From positions 1,894,501 to 1,958,500 of the forward strand of contig NZ_CP136521.1 of assembly GCF_032814565.1 (NCBI RefSeq): DNA of 64,000 nt, given 5' to 3'. The notes beneath the pieces are model-generated. The model saw only the letters and a list, made by a program, of their open reading frames with translations. It had not been told where the DNA came from and searched no databases. A program made the position numbers and the translations under genes. This document shows positions 43,135-52,879 of this stretch, one piece after another. Within the stretch, counting starts at the first letter, position 1; the number at the start of each line of letters is the position of its first letter. The stretch is from Hwangdonia lutea (GTDB lineage: Bacteria > Bacteroidota > Bacteroidia > Flavobacteriales > Flavobacteriaceae).

Positions 43135-45714
43135 ATGCATTTAACCAAGATTAAATTTAGAGTCGTGCTATTGTTTTTGATGATTGGATCATCAGCCTTA
43201 ATAGCCCAACAACGAACAGGAAATATTGTTGAATACTTTGGAAAAGAAAAAGTAAACGACATTAAAGAAGGCAAACTTTTGCATGTTTTTACAACAGGAT
43301 TAGCTTTAAAATTTCAGAATTTTAGGTTTAATTCGTCGTCATTTCCCAAGGATCAGGTTTTTAGTCGGTTTTTGATGCAACCCAATTACGAACCAGAAAC
43401 CGATGATGTTTTTGATATTGATTTTACGGGCAAACAGTTACTTTGGAAATCTATTGCGACCGATACCACAAATAGTTTTAACGATAGGAGTTTACGCTCT
43501 AGCTATGTGTATTTAAGCTATCAGTCGGACTCGGAAAAAACCGTGCTTTTTGAAGCCTCCGGACATTCGCTGGTTTTAATAAATGGATTACCGCACGAGG
43601 GTGACCATTACGATTTTGGTTGGAATTTAATTCCGTTAAAATTAAAAAAAGGATTAAATAAATTCGTGTTGAAAGTAGGGCGCTTCCCTAGAATTAGAGC
43701 CCGATTAATTGACCCTCAAACCTCAGTTCAATTCACAACCCGAGATTTGACCTTGCCCGATCTTTTGGTTGAAGAAGACAAAACCTATTTGGGCGCTATC
43801 AGAATCATAAATACTTCTGAAAACTGGGTTGAAAACCATACGGTTACTTCCAAAATCAATGGTGTTTCGTTATCACATCAAATTCCAAATATTCCGCCTT
43901 TAAGCGTTCAAAAAGTACCTTTTAAAATAGCTTCTGTAGCCGATAGTAAACAACTTGGAAAGGCCGATTTAAAATTAAGTTTGCATGCAAAAAACGGCAC
44001 CTTAATAAACACAAATACCATTCAAATTGAAATAAAATCGAAGCACAACCATCATAAACGCACTCTTAAAAGTAATGTGGATGGCAGTGTTCAATATTAC
44101 AGTGTGGCGCCATCAAGCGATAAAAATTTAAAAGACGGCGCCTTGTTTTTATCGGTGCACGGGGCTTCGGTCGAGGCTGTAAATCAAGCCAATGCTTACA
44201 AGAAAAAAGATTGGGGTAATTTAATTGCGCCAACCAATCGTCGTCCAATTGGTTTTGCGTGGGAAGATTGGGGACGTTTGGATGCGCTCGAAGTTTTAGC
44301 AGATGCAAAAAATATTTACAAACCGAACAGCAAAAAAATATATTTAACGGGGCACTCCATGGGCGGTCATGGTACCTGGTATTTAGGCGCCACTTACCCA
44401 GATAAGTTTGCAGCTATCGCGCCTTGTGCGGGTTATCCGGATTTGCTTTTGTACCGCAACGGATTTACCAACAGAATGTTAAATATGACCGAAGAGCAAC
44501 TAAAACGCTTCGGTATTAGTCCAAAAATATTGGAACGGCTCACCGCAGAACGTGTGCCAACGGCTATGGAAAACATAATCCACCGAGCCGGAACACCCAG
44601 CAGAACCTTAAAGCTTATTCGTAACTATTTGCACCACGGTGTTTATGTGCTTCACGGCGAAATTGATAATGTGGTGCCCACGGCTATTGCCCGAGATATG
44701 CGTGAGCGCTTGGGTAAATTCCATCCGGATTTTACGTATTACGAATATCCAGACGGAACACATTGGTATGGCAACCATAGTGTGGATTGGGAGCCTATTT
44801 TCAGTTTTTTTAAGCAACGTACCATTAAGGAAGCTTCCGATATAAAAAAATATGAATTCTTCACGGGTTCGCCGGGGGTTTCTGCTACCTCACATTTTAT
44901 AACCATTCATCAGCAGGACACACCTTTTGAGACGAGTTCTTTTAAGTTTTCAAAAGAGGATGGCTATAAATTACATACCGATAATGTGGCGGTGATTGAA
45001 GTTGATTTTTCAGCATTAAAAGACGATAATTCAAGTATTGAAATTGATGGGACCTCCATAAAAATTCAAAATGATAAAAGCGTATTTTTTAAAAAAGTGA
45101 ATGATGCGTGGCAAATAACAAAAGCACCCAGTTTAAAAGAAAAAGGTCCGCATAGAAACGGTGGTTTTAAAGATGCGTTTAGAAATAATGTGGTTTTTGT
45201 TTACGCTACCAATGGCACACCTAAAGAAAATGAATGGTATTACAACAGGGCGCGTTTTGATGCAGAAACGTTTTGGTATCGTGCCAACGGGCATATTGAA
45301 ATGGTTAAGGATGTCGATTTTTCCCTAAAGAAATATGCCGACAGAAATGTGGTGATTTACGGTAATGCTGATAATAATTTGGCGTGGAACAAACTTTTAA
45401 AAGACAGCCCGATACAGGTAAAGGATTACGGTGTAAATTTCAACGGCAAGCTGTTATTTGGAAACCAATGGGGCATGTATTTTATTGTACCTAGAAAAGA
45501 TAGCGATACAGCCAGTGTTGGTGTAGTTACTGCAACGGGTAGCAAAGGCATGAAAGCCGCTTATATGAACCATTATTTGGTTAACGGTACTACATTTCCT
45601 GATGTTTTGCTTTTTGATGACGAAGTACTTTTAAACGGTATGCCAGCTGTAAAGAGCGCAGGATTTTTTGGGAACGATTGGTCGGTTGAAAATGGCGATT
45701 TCGAATGGCGGTAG
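43135..45714 (+). CDS. Large secreted alpha/beta hydrolase (prolyl-oligopeptidase-like or esterase)
   Basis: The 859-residue protein has a signal peptide (LLFLMIGSSALIAQ) and a beta-rich N-terminal region. The alpha/beta-hydrolase core has the nucleophile elbow GHSMGGHGTWYLG (Ser408), a probable acid in GEIDNVVPT (Asp511) and His543 in PDGTHWYGNHSV. After the core a long beta-rich tail of about 270 residues follows, with no sorting signal I recognise. The family includes S9-type peptidases and sugar-ester esterases, and the substrate is not decided by the sequence. It should act in the periplasm or at the surface. It is a single gene, divergent from aspS. Confidence 0.87.
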   Translation: MHLTKIKFRVVLLFLMIGSSALIAQQRTGNIVEYFGKEKVNDIKEGKLLHVFTTGLALKFQNFRFNSSSFPKDQVFSRFLMQPNYEPETDDVFDIDFTGKQLLWKSIATDTTNSFNDRSLRSSYVYLSYQSDSEKTVLFEASGHSLVLINGLPHEGDHYDFGWNLIPLKLKKGLNKFVLKVGRFPRIRARLIDPQTSVQFTTRDLTLPDLLVEEDKTYLGAIRIINTSENWVENHTVTSKINGVSLSHQIPNIPPLSVQKVPFKIASVADSKQLGKADLKLSLHAKNGTLINTNTIQIEIKSKHNHHKRTLKSNVDGSVQYYSVAPSSDKNLKDGALFLSVHGASVEAVNQANAYKKKDWGNLIAPTNRRPIGFAWEDWGRLDALEVLADAKNIYKPNSKKIYLTGHSMGGHGTWYLGATYPDKFAAIAPCAGYPDLLLYRNGFTNRMLNMTEEQLKRFGISPKILERLTAERVPTAMENIIHRAGTPSRTLKLIRNYLHHGVYVLHGEIDNVVPTAIARDMRERLGKFHPDFTYYEYPDGTHWYGNHSVDWEPIFSFFKQRTIKEASDIKKYEFFTGSPGVSATSHFITIHQQDTPFETSSFKFSKEDGYKLHTDNVAVIEVDFSALKDDNSSIEIDGTSIKIQNDKSVFFKKVNDAWQITKAPSLKEKGPHRNGGFKDAFRNNVVFVYATNGTPKENEWYYNRARFDAETFWYRANGHIEMVKDVDFSLKKYADRNVVIYGNADNNLAWNKLLKDSPIQVKDYGVNFNGKLLFGNQWGMYFIVPRKDSDTASVGVVTATGSKGMKAAYMNHYLVNGTTFPDVLLFDDEVLLNGMPAVKSAGFFGNDWSVENGDFEWR

Positions 45715-45730
45715 TAATAAAGATGATTTT

Positions 45731-45807
45731 TTGTCATTCCGCACTTGATGCGGAATCCATCATCATTAGCACCAAAAAGTGGATTACTGCCTTCGCAGGA
45801 ATGACAA
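45731..45807. repeat. Hairpin-type repeat with 10-bp terminal inverted repeats
   Basis: TTGTCATTCC (45731-45740) is the exact inverse of GGAATGACAA (45798-45807). Inside are GCACTTGATGCGGAATCC and a CCTTCGCAGG segment. TCATTCC...GGAATGA elements with this internal wording are known as dispersed palindromic repeats in many Bacteroidota. Only one copy is in this window and no gene lies in it. Confidence 0.6.
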
Positions 45808-45934
45808 CCTATTTATTCAAAAATTTTTAGAAATAACAAACCAGATTCGGAATAGCAATACATTGTCTCTAAAGATTAAATATGGTTTTTTTTAAATAAT
45901 CTGACTTTAGTTAAAACATCTAGGTAATAAAAAT

Positions 45935-45966
45935 ACTCCAAAGTTTCCATTAAGAAACTCTGGAGT
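45935..45966. terminator. Terminator of the RND efflux operon
   Basis: ACTCCA (45935-45940) pairs with TGGAGT (45961-45966), and GTTTC with GAAAC inside. T-rich flanks occur on both sides. It lies between the convergent genes ending at 45714 (+) and 46000 (-). Confidence 0.7.
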
Positions 45967-45999
45967 TTTGTTGTTTATTATATTAGCCGTCAATTAAAA

Positions 46000-48900
46000 T
46001 TATTCTTTTATATGGTTTTCTTCGTTAAAAGCCTCTTGAAGTATAAGGTTTTCATTGGTGTAAACCCTATCTTTAAAAAGCCACATTTTAAACGTAGTGA
46101 CTAAATAGAATAAAATAGGAACAACAATTAATGTTAAAAACGTAGCGATCAACAAACCGTAAATAACGGTTTTAGCCAACGGTCCCCAGAAAATAACATT
46201 ATCTCCACCCATATAAAAATTAGCATCAAACTCGTTAACTAAGGTAAAGAAATTAATATTCCATCCCCAAGCTAGTGGAACTAATCCTAAAATGGTTGTA
46301 ATGGCCGTAAGTAAAACGGGGCGTAAACGTGCCTTACCACCCTTTACAATAACTTCGATTAGTTGGTTTTTAGCAAGGTATTGATTGTCTTCTAAACCTT
46401 GTTCAAATTTCTTTCTGTCTATTAAAAGTTGGGTGTAATCGAGCAGAACAACACCATTGTTTACCACAATACCAGCAAGCGAAATAATACCCATCATGGT
46501 CATCATTATTACAAACGAAGCGCCCGTAATAACAATACCTCCAAAAACACCAATAAGGCTTAAAAATATGGCAAGCATTATTATTCCCGGTTTTGAAACC
46601 GAATTAAATTGGAATATTAAAAGGAAAAATATTAATCCCAATCCAGTAAGAAACGCGCCGTTTAAAAAGTCTTGTTGCTTTTTCTGTTCTTCAATTTGTC
46701 CGGTATAATCAATTTTTACGTCATCTGGTTTTTCGGTAAAACTTTTCATTTCGTTTTGAATTTGAGCTACAATAGCTCCGGCATCAACATAACCTGGTGC
46801 CAAGGCAGAGTAAAGCGTTACCACACGATTAATATCTCTATGTTTTATGGCGCTATAACCAGAACTGTTGCTGTGATTGGCGATAGCCGAAACGGGTATT
46901 TCCTTTATTTGGCCAGATGCCATATCCCTAAAGGTTATTTTTTGATTAAATATGGCACTCGTATTGTATCTGTTTTCTTCATTAAAACGCACATAAATAT
47001 CGTAATCTTCACCATCTTTTTTATAGATACCTGCTTTGGAACCAAATATAGAATTACGTAATTGCTGCCCCACTTGTCCGGCATTAACGCCCAATTCACC
47101 AGCTTTTTTTCTGTCGACAATAACTTGCATGGTGGGTTTGGATTTATTGACATCAATTTTTAATTCATCAATACCTTGAATATTTTTTGTGTTGATAAAA
47201 TCGCGCATTTTTTCGGCAGTGGCGATAAGCTTGGAATAATCGTCACCTTTAAGTTCTAAATTTATAGGATATCCGGCAGGAGGCCCTGCAACATCCTTTT
47301 CTACCGAAATGGCAACACCGGGATAAATGCCTTTTAAATCTTCTTGCACTTTTTTAAGCAGCTCGTTACTATCTGCGCCTCTTCTAAATTTATATTCGCG
47401 CATAGTGGCTGTTATTTTACCACGATGGGGCATTTCTGCTGCAGAACCTCCATCAGTCATAGGGTTTCCGGCGCCTTCACCAACTTGAGATACGGCACTT
47501 TCGGTTAAAAAATTGTAACCGTTATCCATGTAAGCTTCATCGTTTATAATTTTATAAACACGCTCTTCAATATCTTTGGTGATGGCATTCGTTTTTTTTA
47601 TGTCGGTGCCTTCGGGATATTCAATGTAAACAATAATTTGATTGGGCGTATTGTCTGGAAAAAATTCGACTTTTGTACGCTTGCTTCCAACAGATGCGCC
47701 AAAGCCTATAAACGCTATAAAGAGCAATACTACCGTGGCAACGGTTATTAAAACGGGTTTTTTGTCGCTTAAAGCATAGCGCAGTGATTTTTCGTAAATA
47801 CGCTCCCATTTTGGTAAGGTGTTATTTTGAAATTTGTTAGCCCATCTTCTTAAAAACAACCTATAAATCCAAAGCATTAAAACAGTAATCAACATTAAGG
47901 TGCCCAAGCCTCTGTAGCTACCACCAACCAAAACAATTAACAGTCCGACAACACCAAATACGATTGAAATTTTAATGATTTGTTTTAAGGGCATATTTTT
48001 GTCTTCGGTAGACATAAATTGCGAAACCATTACCGAGTTAAAGAAAATGGCAACAAATAGCGATGAGCCTAGTACCACCGATAGTGTAACCGGGAAATAA
48101 ATCATAAATTCACCCATTACCCCGGGCCATAAGCCTAAAGGAATAAACGCTGCAACGGTTGTTGCGGTTGAGATGATAATAGGAAAAGCGATTTCGCCAA
48201 TACCTTTTTTTGCGGCTTCAATTCGTGGCATGCCTTCAGACATGAGTCGGTACACGTTTTCTACCACCACAATGCCGTTATCAACCAACATACCGAGCCC
48301 CATGATGAGTCCGAAAAGAATCATGGTGTTCATGGTGTAGCCCAACATATTTAAAATCATGAGCGACATAAACATGGACATAGGAATGGCAAACCCAACA
48401 AACAGGGCGTTTTTAAATCCTAAAAAGAACATTAAAACGGTAACAACGAGGATGATACCAAATATGATATTATTAACCAAATCGTCTACTTGACCAATGG
48501 TTTTTGATGATTGATCGTTGGAAATAGATACTTTTAAATCTGGCGGAAAAACATTTTCTATGGCCTCTTTCACCATAACGTCTATTTGTTCTGCGGCAGC
48601 CACCATGTTTTTACCGGCACGTTTTTTAACATCGAGCATCACAACGGGGTTGCCAAACTCTCGGGCATAGGTGGTTTTATCTTCGTCTTTAAAGGTAATG
48701 GTTGCCACGTCTTTTAAGTAAATGGCATTGTTGTTTTCAGACTTAACAACAAAATCTTCCAATTGGCTTGGGTTGCTTATTTCGCCTATAATCCTTATGG
48801 TACGGCGTTGCCCGCTTGTGATTAAATTACCGGCCGACATGGTCATGTTTTCTCTGCTAATGGTATTGATAATGTCGTCAAAACTGACTTGTGCAGCCAT

Positions 48901-49530
48901 CATTTTATAAATATCAACAGCCACTTCAACTTCTTTGTCTTGGGCGCCACGAATATCGACTTGCTTTATTTCCTGTAGGCTTTCAATTTCATCTTCAAGA
49001 TATTCGCCGTATTCTTTTAATTTGTCTACCGGATAATCTCCCGAAATGTTGATGTTTAAAATGGGTATTTCTTCAGACATGCTCAAATCGAACACATTGG
49101 GTTCTACTTTGGCGTTATTGAATGTTGGCCAATCTTCACCAGATTTTTCAGAGTCTACCTCGTCTTTTACTTTCTGTTTTGCAGCTTCAACCGAAATATT
49201 TTCATCAAATTCAACAATTACAATTGAGTAGTCTTCTTGCGATGTTGAGGTAATTTCAACCACATTACTTACTGTTTTGAGGCGGTCTTCAATGGGATCG
49301 GTGATAAGTTTTTCGATATCTTCAGCCGTATTTCCGGGGTAAATAGAACTGATGTAGATTTTAGTTTCTTTAACTTCAGGAAAACTTTCCCTGGGCATTT
49401 TAAAATAGGCTCCGGCGCCTAAAATTAAAATAAGCAAAATTAAAACATACATGGTGGTTTTGTTGTTAATAGCCCATGATGACAACCCGAACTCCTTATC
49501 TATTTTATTGTTTTTTTTGTCTGTAGTCAT
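46000..49530 (-). CDS. RND-family efflux permease (AcrB/HAE1-like)
   Basis: The 1176-residue inner-membrane pump has the RND layout: a first helix at about 30-48, periplasmic porter domain (YPGNTAEDIEKLITDPIEDR), a helix bundle with GLIMGLGMLVDNGIVVVENV (the D-N proton-relay region) and the second half with the matching MMTMMGIISLAGIVVNNGVV segment. It exports amphiphilic compounds or solvents by proton antiport with the MFP and TolC partners encoded upstream. It is the last gene of the TetR-led operon, 74 bp after the adaptor gene. The substrate cannot be told. Confidence 0.95.
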   Translation of the reverse strand: MTTDKKNNKIDKEFGLSSWAINNKTTMYVLILLILILGAGAYFKMPRESFPEVKETKIYISSIYPGNTAEDIEKLITDPIEDRLKTVSNVVEITSTSQEDYSIVIVEFDENISVEAAKQKVKDEVDSEKSGEDWPTFNNAKVEPNVFDLSMSEEIPILNINISGDYPVDKLKEYGEYLEDEIESLQEIKQVDIRGAQDKEVEVAVDIYKMMAAQVSFDDIINTISRENMTMSAGNLITSGQRRTIRIIGEISNPSQLEDFVVKSENNNAIYLKDVATITFKDEDKTTYAREFGNPVVMLDVKKRAGKNMVAAAEQIDVMVKEAIENVFPPDLKVSISNDQSSKTIGQVDDLVNNIIFGIILVVTVLMFFLGFKNALFVGFAIPMSMFMSLMILNMLGYTMNTMILFGLIMGLGMLVDNGIVVVENVYRLMSEGMPRIEAAKKGIGEIAFPIIISTATTVAAFIPLGLWPGVMGEFMIYFPVTLSVVLGSSLFVAIFFNSVMVSQFMSTEDKNMPLKQIIKISIVFGVVGLLIVLVGGSYRGLGTLMLITVLMLWIYRLFLRRWANKFQNNTLPKWERIYEKSLRYALSDKKPVLITVATVVLLFIAFIGFGASVGSKRTKVEFFPDNTPNQIIVYIEYPEGTDIKKTNAITKDIEERVYKIINDEAYMDNGYNFLTESAVSQVGEGAGNPMTDGGSAAEMPHRGKITATMREYKFRRGADSNELLKKVQEDLKGIYPGVAISVEKDVAGPPAGYPINLELKGDDYSKLIATAEKMRDFINTKNIQGIDELKIDVNKSKPTMQVIVDRKKAGELGVNAGQVGQQLRNSIFGSKAGIYKKDGEDYDIYVRFNEENRYNTSAIFNQKITFRDMASGQIKEIPVSAIANHSNSSGYSAIKHRDINRVVTLYSALAPGYVDAGAIVAQIQNEMKSFTEKPDDVKIDYTGQIEEQKKQQDFLNGAFLTGLGLIFFLLIFQFNSVSKPGIIMLAIFLSLIGVFGGIVITGASFVIMMTMMGIISLAGIVVNNGVVLLDYTQLLIDRKKFEQGLEDNQYLAKNQLIEVIVKGGKARLRPVLLTAITTILGLVPLAWGWNINFFTLVNEFDANFYMGGDNVIFWGPLAKTVIYGLLIATFLTLIVVPILFYLVTTFKMWLFKDRVYTNENLILQEAFNEENHIKE

Positions 49531-49604
49531 TGGTTTTTAGTCTTTAGACGTTAGTGTTTTTGTCTCCTTTGAAGCAATCAAAAGGTATTATAAGAAAGTA
49601 AAGA

Positions 49605-50777
49605 TTATTTAATGTCTATAATTTTAACTTCCTGTCCGTCTTTTACGCTTCGTGCACCTTCGTCAACAATTTCACTACCATCGTTTATACCTGATAGAAT
49701 TTCAATAACATCGCCTTGGGTTTTGCCAGTTTCAATAATTACACGTTCGGCAACACCTTCATTTTTTTCATTTTTATTATTTACCACATAAATGTATTGG
49801 TCGCCATTGGCGTTTTCTGAAATAATACTTAACGGAATTAATAAAGCATTCTCGTTGGTATAATCGTTAATTTTAAGTTTGGCAGTTAAATTGGGTTTTA
49901 TGCTTTTATCCTTATTGGGCACTGCCACTTCTATTTTAAATGTGCGGTTTGCAGGATTTATAAAGTTTCCTGCTTGTCTTATTTTGGTATCAATAACTTT
50001 ACCTAAAACTGGGAATTCTACTTTTACATTTTTGTTTACCGTAACATTGGTTATGTAACTTTCGGGTACATCGGTTTCAATATACATATCGTCGAGATTT
50101 ACAATGCGCATCAATGGTGTTTGGCCTGCGCCAACTACACTTCCTTGTTCGGTCATAACATCGTCTATAGTTCCAGAAAATGGTGCTCGCACCACGGTTT
50201 TAGCTAATTGTTGTTTAATTTGCTTTACGGCTTTCGCCTGCGCTTCGTAATTAGATTTTGCTTGTAGATATTGAATTTCGCTACCAATTTTTTGCTTCCA
50301 TAAACGCTCTTGACGCTCGAAAGTTGTTTTGGATAAAGCGGTTTGAATTTCGGCTTGGGCCAATTGTTGGTTCAATCCGCCATCATCAATTTTAGCTAAT
50401 GTTTGACCTTTGTTAACCCATTGGCCTTCTTTTACAAAAACGTTGGTAAGAATACCGCTGTATTCGGGATATAGTAATAAAAGTTTTTTGGTGTTTACGC
50501 TACCTTGTAACTCTAAATAATGCGTAAATACACGGTGTTTGGCTTTAAAAGTTGTAATTAGAGGGATTTTTTTTGTGGTGTCCAATACCGCAATTTTATC
50601 GTCTAATTGTTTTAATTGCGTAGCCATTTTTTGTTGTTGGGCAACAATTTCGGCACGTTTTAAGCGCATGGTCTCTAAGTCTCCGGATTCGATGGCTTTT
50701 TCAACAGATTGCTTTTTACCTTCTCCACAAGAAGTTATAAGCAGCGTAACGATGAGAAATGAATAGATATATTTCAT
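49605..50777 (-). CDS. Periplasmic adaptor (membrane fusion protein) of RND pump
   Basis: The 390-residue lipoprotein has lipobox LLITSC (Cys17). A coiled-coil hairpin follows (residues about 33-60 and 130-180: AQQQKMATQLKQLDDKIAVL; TTFERQERLWKQKIGSEIQY), with a split lipoyl domain (VFVKEGQWVNKGQTLAKIDD ... VRAPFSGTIDDVMTEQGSVV) and a beta-barrel domain (ETDVPESYITNVTVNKNVKV). It bridges the RND permease and the TolC channel. It lies between these two genes in the operon. Confidence 0.95.
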   Translation of the reverse strand: MKYIYSFLIVTLLITSCGEGKKQSVEKAIESGDLETMRLKRAEIVAQQQKMATQLKQLDDKIAVLDTTKKIPLITTFKAKHRVFTHYLELQGSVNTKKLLLLYPEYSGILTNVFVKEGQWVNKGQTLAKIDDGGLNQQLAQAEIQTALSKTTFERQERLWKQKIGSEIQYLQAKSNYEAQAKAVKQIKQQLAKTVVRAPFSGTIDDVMTEQGSVVGAGQTPLMRIVNLDDMYIETDVPESYITNVTVNKNVKVEFPVLGKVIDTKIRQAGNFINPANRTFKIEVAVPNKDKSIKPNLTAKLKINDYTNENALLIPLSIISENANGDQYIYVVNNKNEKNEGVAERVIIETGKTQGDVIEILSGINDGSEIVDEGARSVKDGQEVKIIDIK

Positions 50778-50808
50778 GGTTTAGTGTTTTTTTTTTTTTG
50801 ATTGATTG

Positions 50809-52146
50809 TTATATTTGATTTAATGCTGTTTCAAGTGCTGCTTTTTTATTGATGACATCAAGCATGGCTTGTAAAAATTCTTGTTGTGCCGTGTATAGTT
50901 GGGTTTGCGCTTGCCTTAATTCGAAACTGGTGGCAATACCTTCAAAAAACTTGGTTTGGTTTTTTTGTTCGATACGTTCGGCGAGGTTTAAATTTTGTTT
51001 TTTATTGTCGTAATCTTCAATCGCAAATTGGTAATCGCTTTTTGCCGATGCTATTTGAAGCTTTATTTTTTGCTCGGTTTCGGTGAGTGTTTCTTTGGCT
51101 ATTTCAAGATTTATTTTGGCACGTTGCGTTGCGGCACTTCTTCGGCCTGAACTAAAAACAGGAATGTTCATGCTTACACCTAATAACGATGAACCAAACC
51201 ACTTTTGGTCACGTTTTAAAAAATCGAAATCCTGATTATTACCGGCATAGCCCGCGTTAACAAAACCTCTTAAAGTGGGTAAGGCTTTACTTTGCTCTAA
51301 TTTAACAAGCAGTTCTTTTGCTTTTTCATCGTTTTTAGAAATTTTAAAATCAACTGTGTTTTCAATATTTTCTTCAGCGTTAAGCAATTCCAAAACAATG
51401 TTTTGAGCCGTTAGGGTTTGTAAATTATCAGTTAATATGGTGTTGGTATTTAATCCGGTACCCAAGGTTGTGTTCAGCATTTGATACGCTAGGGTTTTTA
51501 AACGCGAGGTGTTGTTTAATTGGCTTTCTATACTAGAAAGTGTGATTTGCAATTGCTCAACACTTTCTTCGTCTCCCAATCCGTTTTCGTAAATTTTTGT
51601 GGTTTCATTCAAGTTTTTCTTTAAAACGGCAATATTCCGTTCTAAAATGGTTACACTTTCTTCGGCAAGAAGTACATTTCCGTAGGCATTAATAACGGCT
51701 TTTCTAACTTCTAAATCGGTTTTTTCTTTAGCGTTTTTCGAAATTTCTAAAAACACTTTCGCCGATTGGAGTCCAACTAAATAAGAGCCATCAAAAATTA
51801 ACTGTTCTAAAATCACGGTACCGTTCATGGTTTGTTTTGTGCCAAAAGCAACCTCGGCAAACTCACCTACATTACCGCCAAAAAACTCCGCTGGAATTAA
51901 AGATACTTGCTGTTTAAGCCAATTGTTGTAATCTATATTGGCACTTATTTGCGGCAACCCAATTGTGGTGGTTTCCCATTTTTGTTTTTTAGCGGCTTCA
52001 ATATCCAGTGTTGCGATTTTAGAGGTTCTGTTGTTTTCAAGGGCATAATCTATTGCTTCTTGCAACGAAAAACTAAGTGTATTTTCTTGTGAAAACAGGG
52101 TGATAGAACAGCATAAACTAAAAATAATTATAAGTTTGCTTTTCAT
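50809..52146 (-). CDS. TolC-family outer-membrane efflux channel
   Basis: A 445-residue protein from the ATG at 52144-52146 (MKSKLIIIFSLCCSITLFSQ, a signal peptide). A longer frame opens earlier but lacks a signal at its start. The ATG overlaps the TGA of the upstream TetR gene (ATGA), which fixes the start. Two TolC repeats of long helices are visible (SLQEAIDYALENNRTSKIA; KINLEIAKETLTETEQKIKL), with a C-terminal repeat LAERIEQKNQTKFFEGIATS. It forms the outer-membrane exit duct of the pump. Confidence 0.93.
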   Translation of the reverse strand: MKSKLIIIFSLCCSITLFSQENTLSFSLQEAIDYALENNRTSKIATLDIEAAKKQKWETTTIGLPQISANIDYNNWLKQQVSLIPAEFFGGNVGEFAEVAFGTKQTMNGTVILEQLIFDGSYLVGLQSAKVFLEISKNAKEKTDLEVRKAVINAYGNVLLAEESVTILERNIAVLKKNLNETTKIYENGLGDEESVEQLQITLSSIESQLNNTSRLKTLAYQMLNTTLGTGLNTNTILTDNLQTLTAQNIVLELLNAEENIENTVDFKISKNDEKAKELLVKLEQSKALPTLRGFVNAGYAGNNQDFDFLKRDQKWFGSSLLGVSMNIPVFSSGRRSAATQRAKINLEIAKETLTETEQKIKLQIASAKSDYQFAIEDYDNKKQNLNLAERIEQKNQTKFFEGIATSFELRQAQTQLYTAQQEFLQAMLDVINKKAALETALNQI

Positions 52147-52754
52147 TTTGATGATTGATTTGATGTTATAAATTGGTTTAATATATCGAGCCCTTTTGTT
52201 GTGCAAATGCCCCGTAAATGGTATTCTAAATAATTGTCCATAAGCATATCCATTGAAAAGGTTTTAAGCGGAAATAAATCCTTGTCTTTAATGGCTACCA
52301 TGGTGTTAAAATACAATCGTGCTATAAAATCTACATGAATAGTGTCTCTGTATAAGCCTTGATTTATGCCCTTGTTTAGGTTGCTAACAACACAAGTTTG
52401 CATTAATTCAAACTGTTGATCTTTTAGCGCATTAAATATTTTGGGGTAGTATTTTTGTAACTGGTATTGGGGAGACGATTTTTCATCCTTTAAATGCTCC
52501 ATTACAAACTTTTTAATGCTATAAATTTCTTCTATTGGGTTTTTATCTAACGAGCAAATATGATCAATACCGCAAGAGATAGAATGAAATAAGTTGAGGG
52601 TAGTGGCCTCAACCAGTTTTGTTTTATTGTCAAAATGTTGATAAATGGTTTTTTTAGATACGCCTAAAGCATTGGCGATATCGTCCATGGTTACGCTTTT
52701 AAACCCGTAGTTTAAAAACAAATCCGTTGCGCCTAATAATATTTTTTCTCTCAT
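52143..52754 (-). CDS. TetR/AcrR-family repressor of the efflux operon
   Basis: A protein of 203 residues from the ATG at 52752-52754 (MREKILLGATDLFLNYGFKS). A TTG start four codons earlier falls inside the -7 element and is rejected. The N-terminal helix-turn-helix is clear: VTMDDIANALGVSKKTIYQH with FDNKTKLVEAT. The C-terminal ligand-binding part is divergent, as usual. It heads the operon with tolC, whose start overlaps its stop. The promoter has an inverted repeat that would serve as its own operator, so induction follows binding of an unknown ligand. Confidence 0.93.
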   Translation of the reverse strand: MREKILLGATDLFLNYGFKSVTMDDIANALGVSKKTIYQHFDNKTKLVEATTLNLFHSISCGIDHICSLDKNPIEEIYSIKKFVMEHLKDEKSSPQYQLQKYYPKIFNALKDQQFELMQTCVVSNLNKGINQGLYRDTIHVDFIARLYFNTMVAIKDKDLFPLKTFSMDMLMDNYLEYHLRGICTTKGLDILNQFITSNQSSK

Positions 52755-52763
52755 AATAGGAGG

Positions 52764-52804
52764 CAAAACTACAATAGGAAACTTTAAAAACCAAAAAAGT
52801 TTCC
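52764..52804 (-). promoter_or_regulatory. Promoter and TetR operator of the efflux operon
   Basis: Minus strand: TTTG (52795-52792) as -33, 20 bp, then TAGTTTTG (52771-52764) as -7: a full consensus promoter. The arms GGAAACTTT (52777-52785) and AAAGTTTCC (52796-52804) form a 9-bp inverted repeat with a 10-bp spacer that covers the -33 element and the spacer. The ATG follows after 9 bp, so the mRNA is almost leaderless. Confidence 0.7.
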
Positions 52805-52867
52805 AAAGTTTTAGTGTTTTTTAACACATCCTTAGGCATGCAAATTTTTAATTATGATGAATTACGC

Positions 52868-52875
52868 TATTTTTG
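52868..52875 (+). promoter_or_regulatory. -7 promoter element of the polyprenyl synthetase gene
   Basis: TATTTTTG matches TAnnTTTG and lies 4 bp before the ATG at 52880. This supports the chosen start and a leaderless or nearly leaderless mRNA. Confidence 0.5.
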
Positions 52876-52879
52876 CGCG

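Noticed and set aside
46672-47061. Plus-strand 129-codon frame inside the RND pump gene
   Set aside because: Antisense to a well-defined RND permease; no signal, family or promoter supports it.
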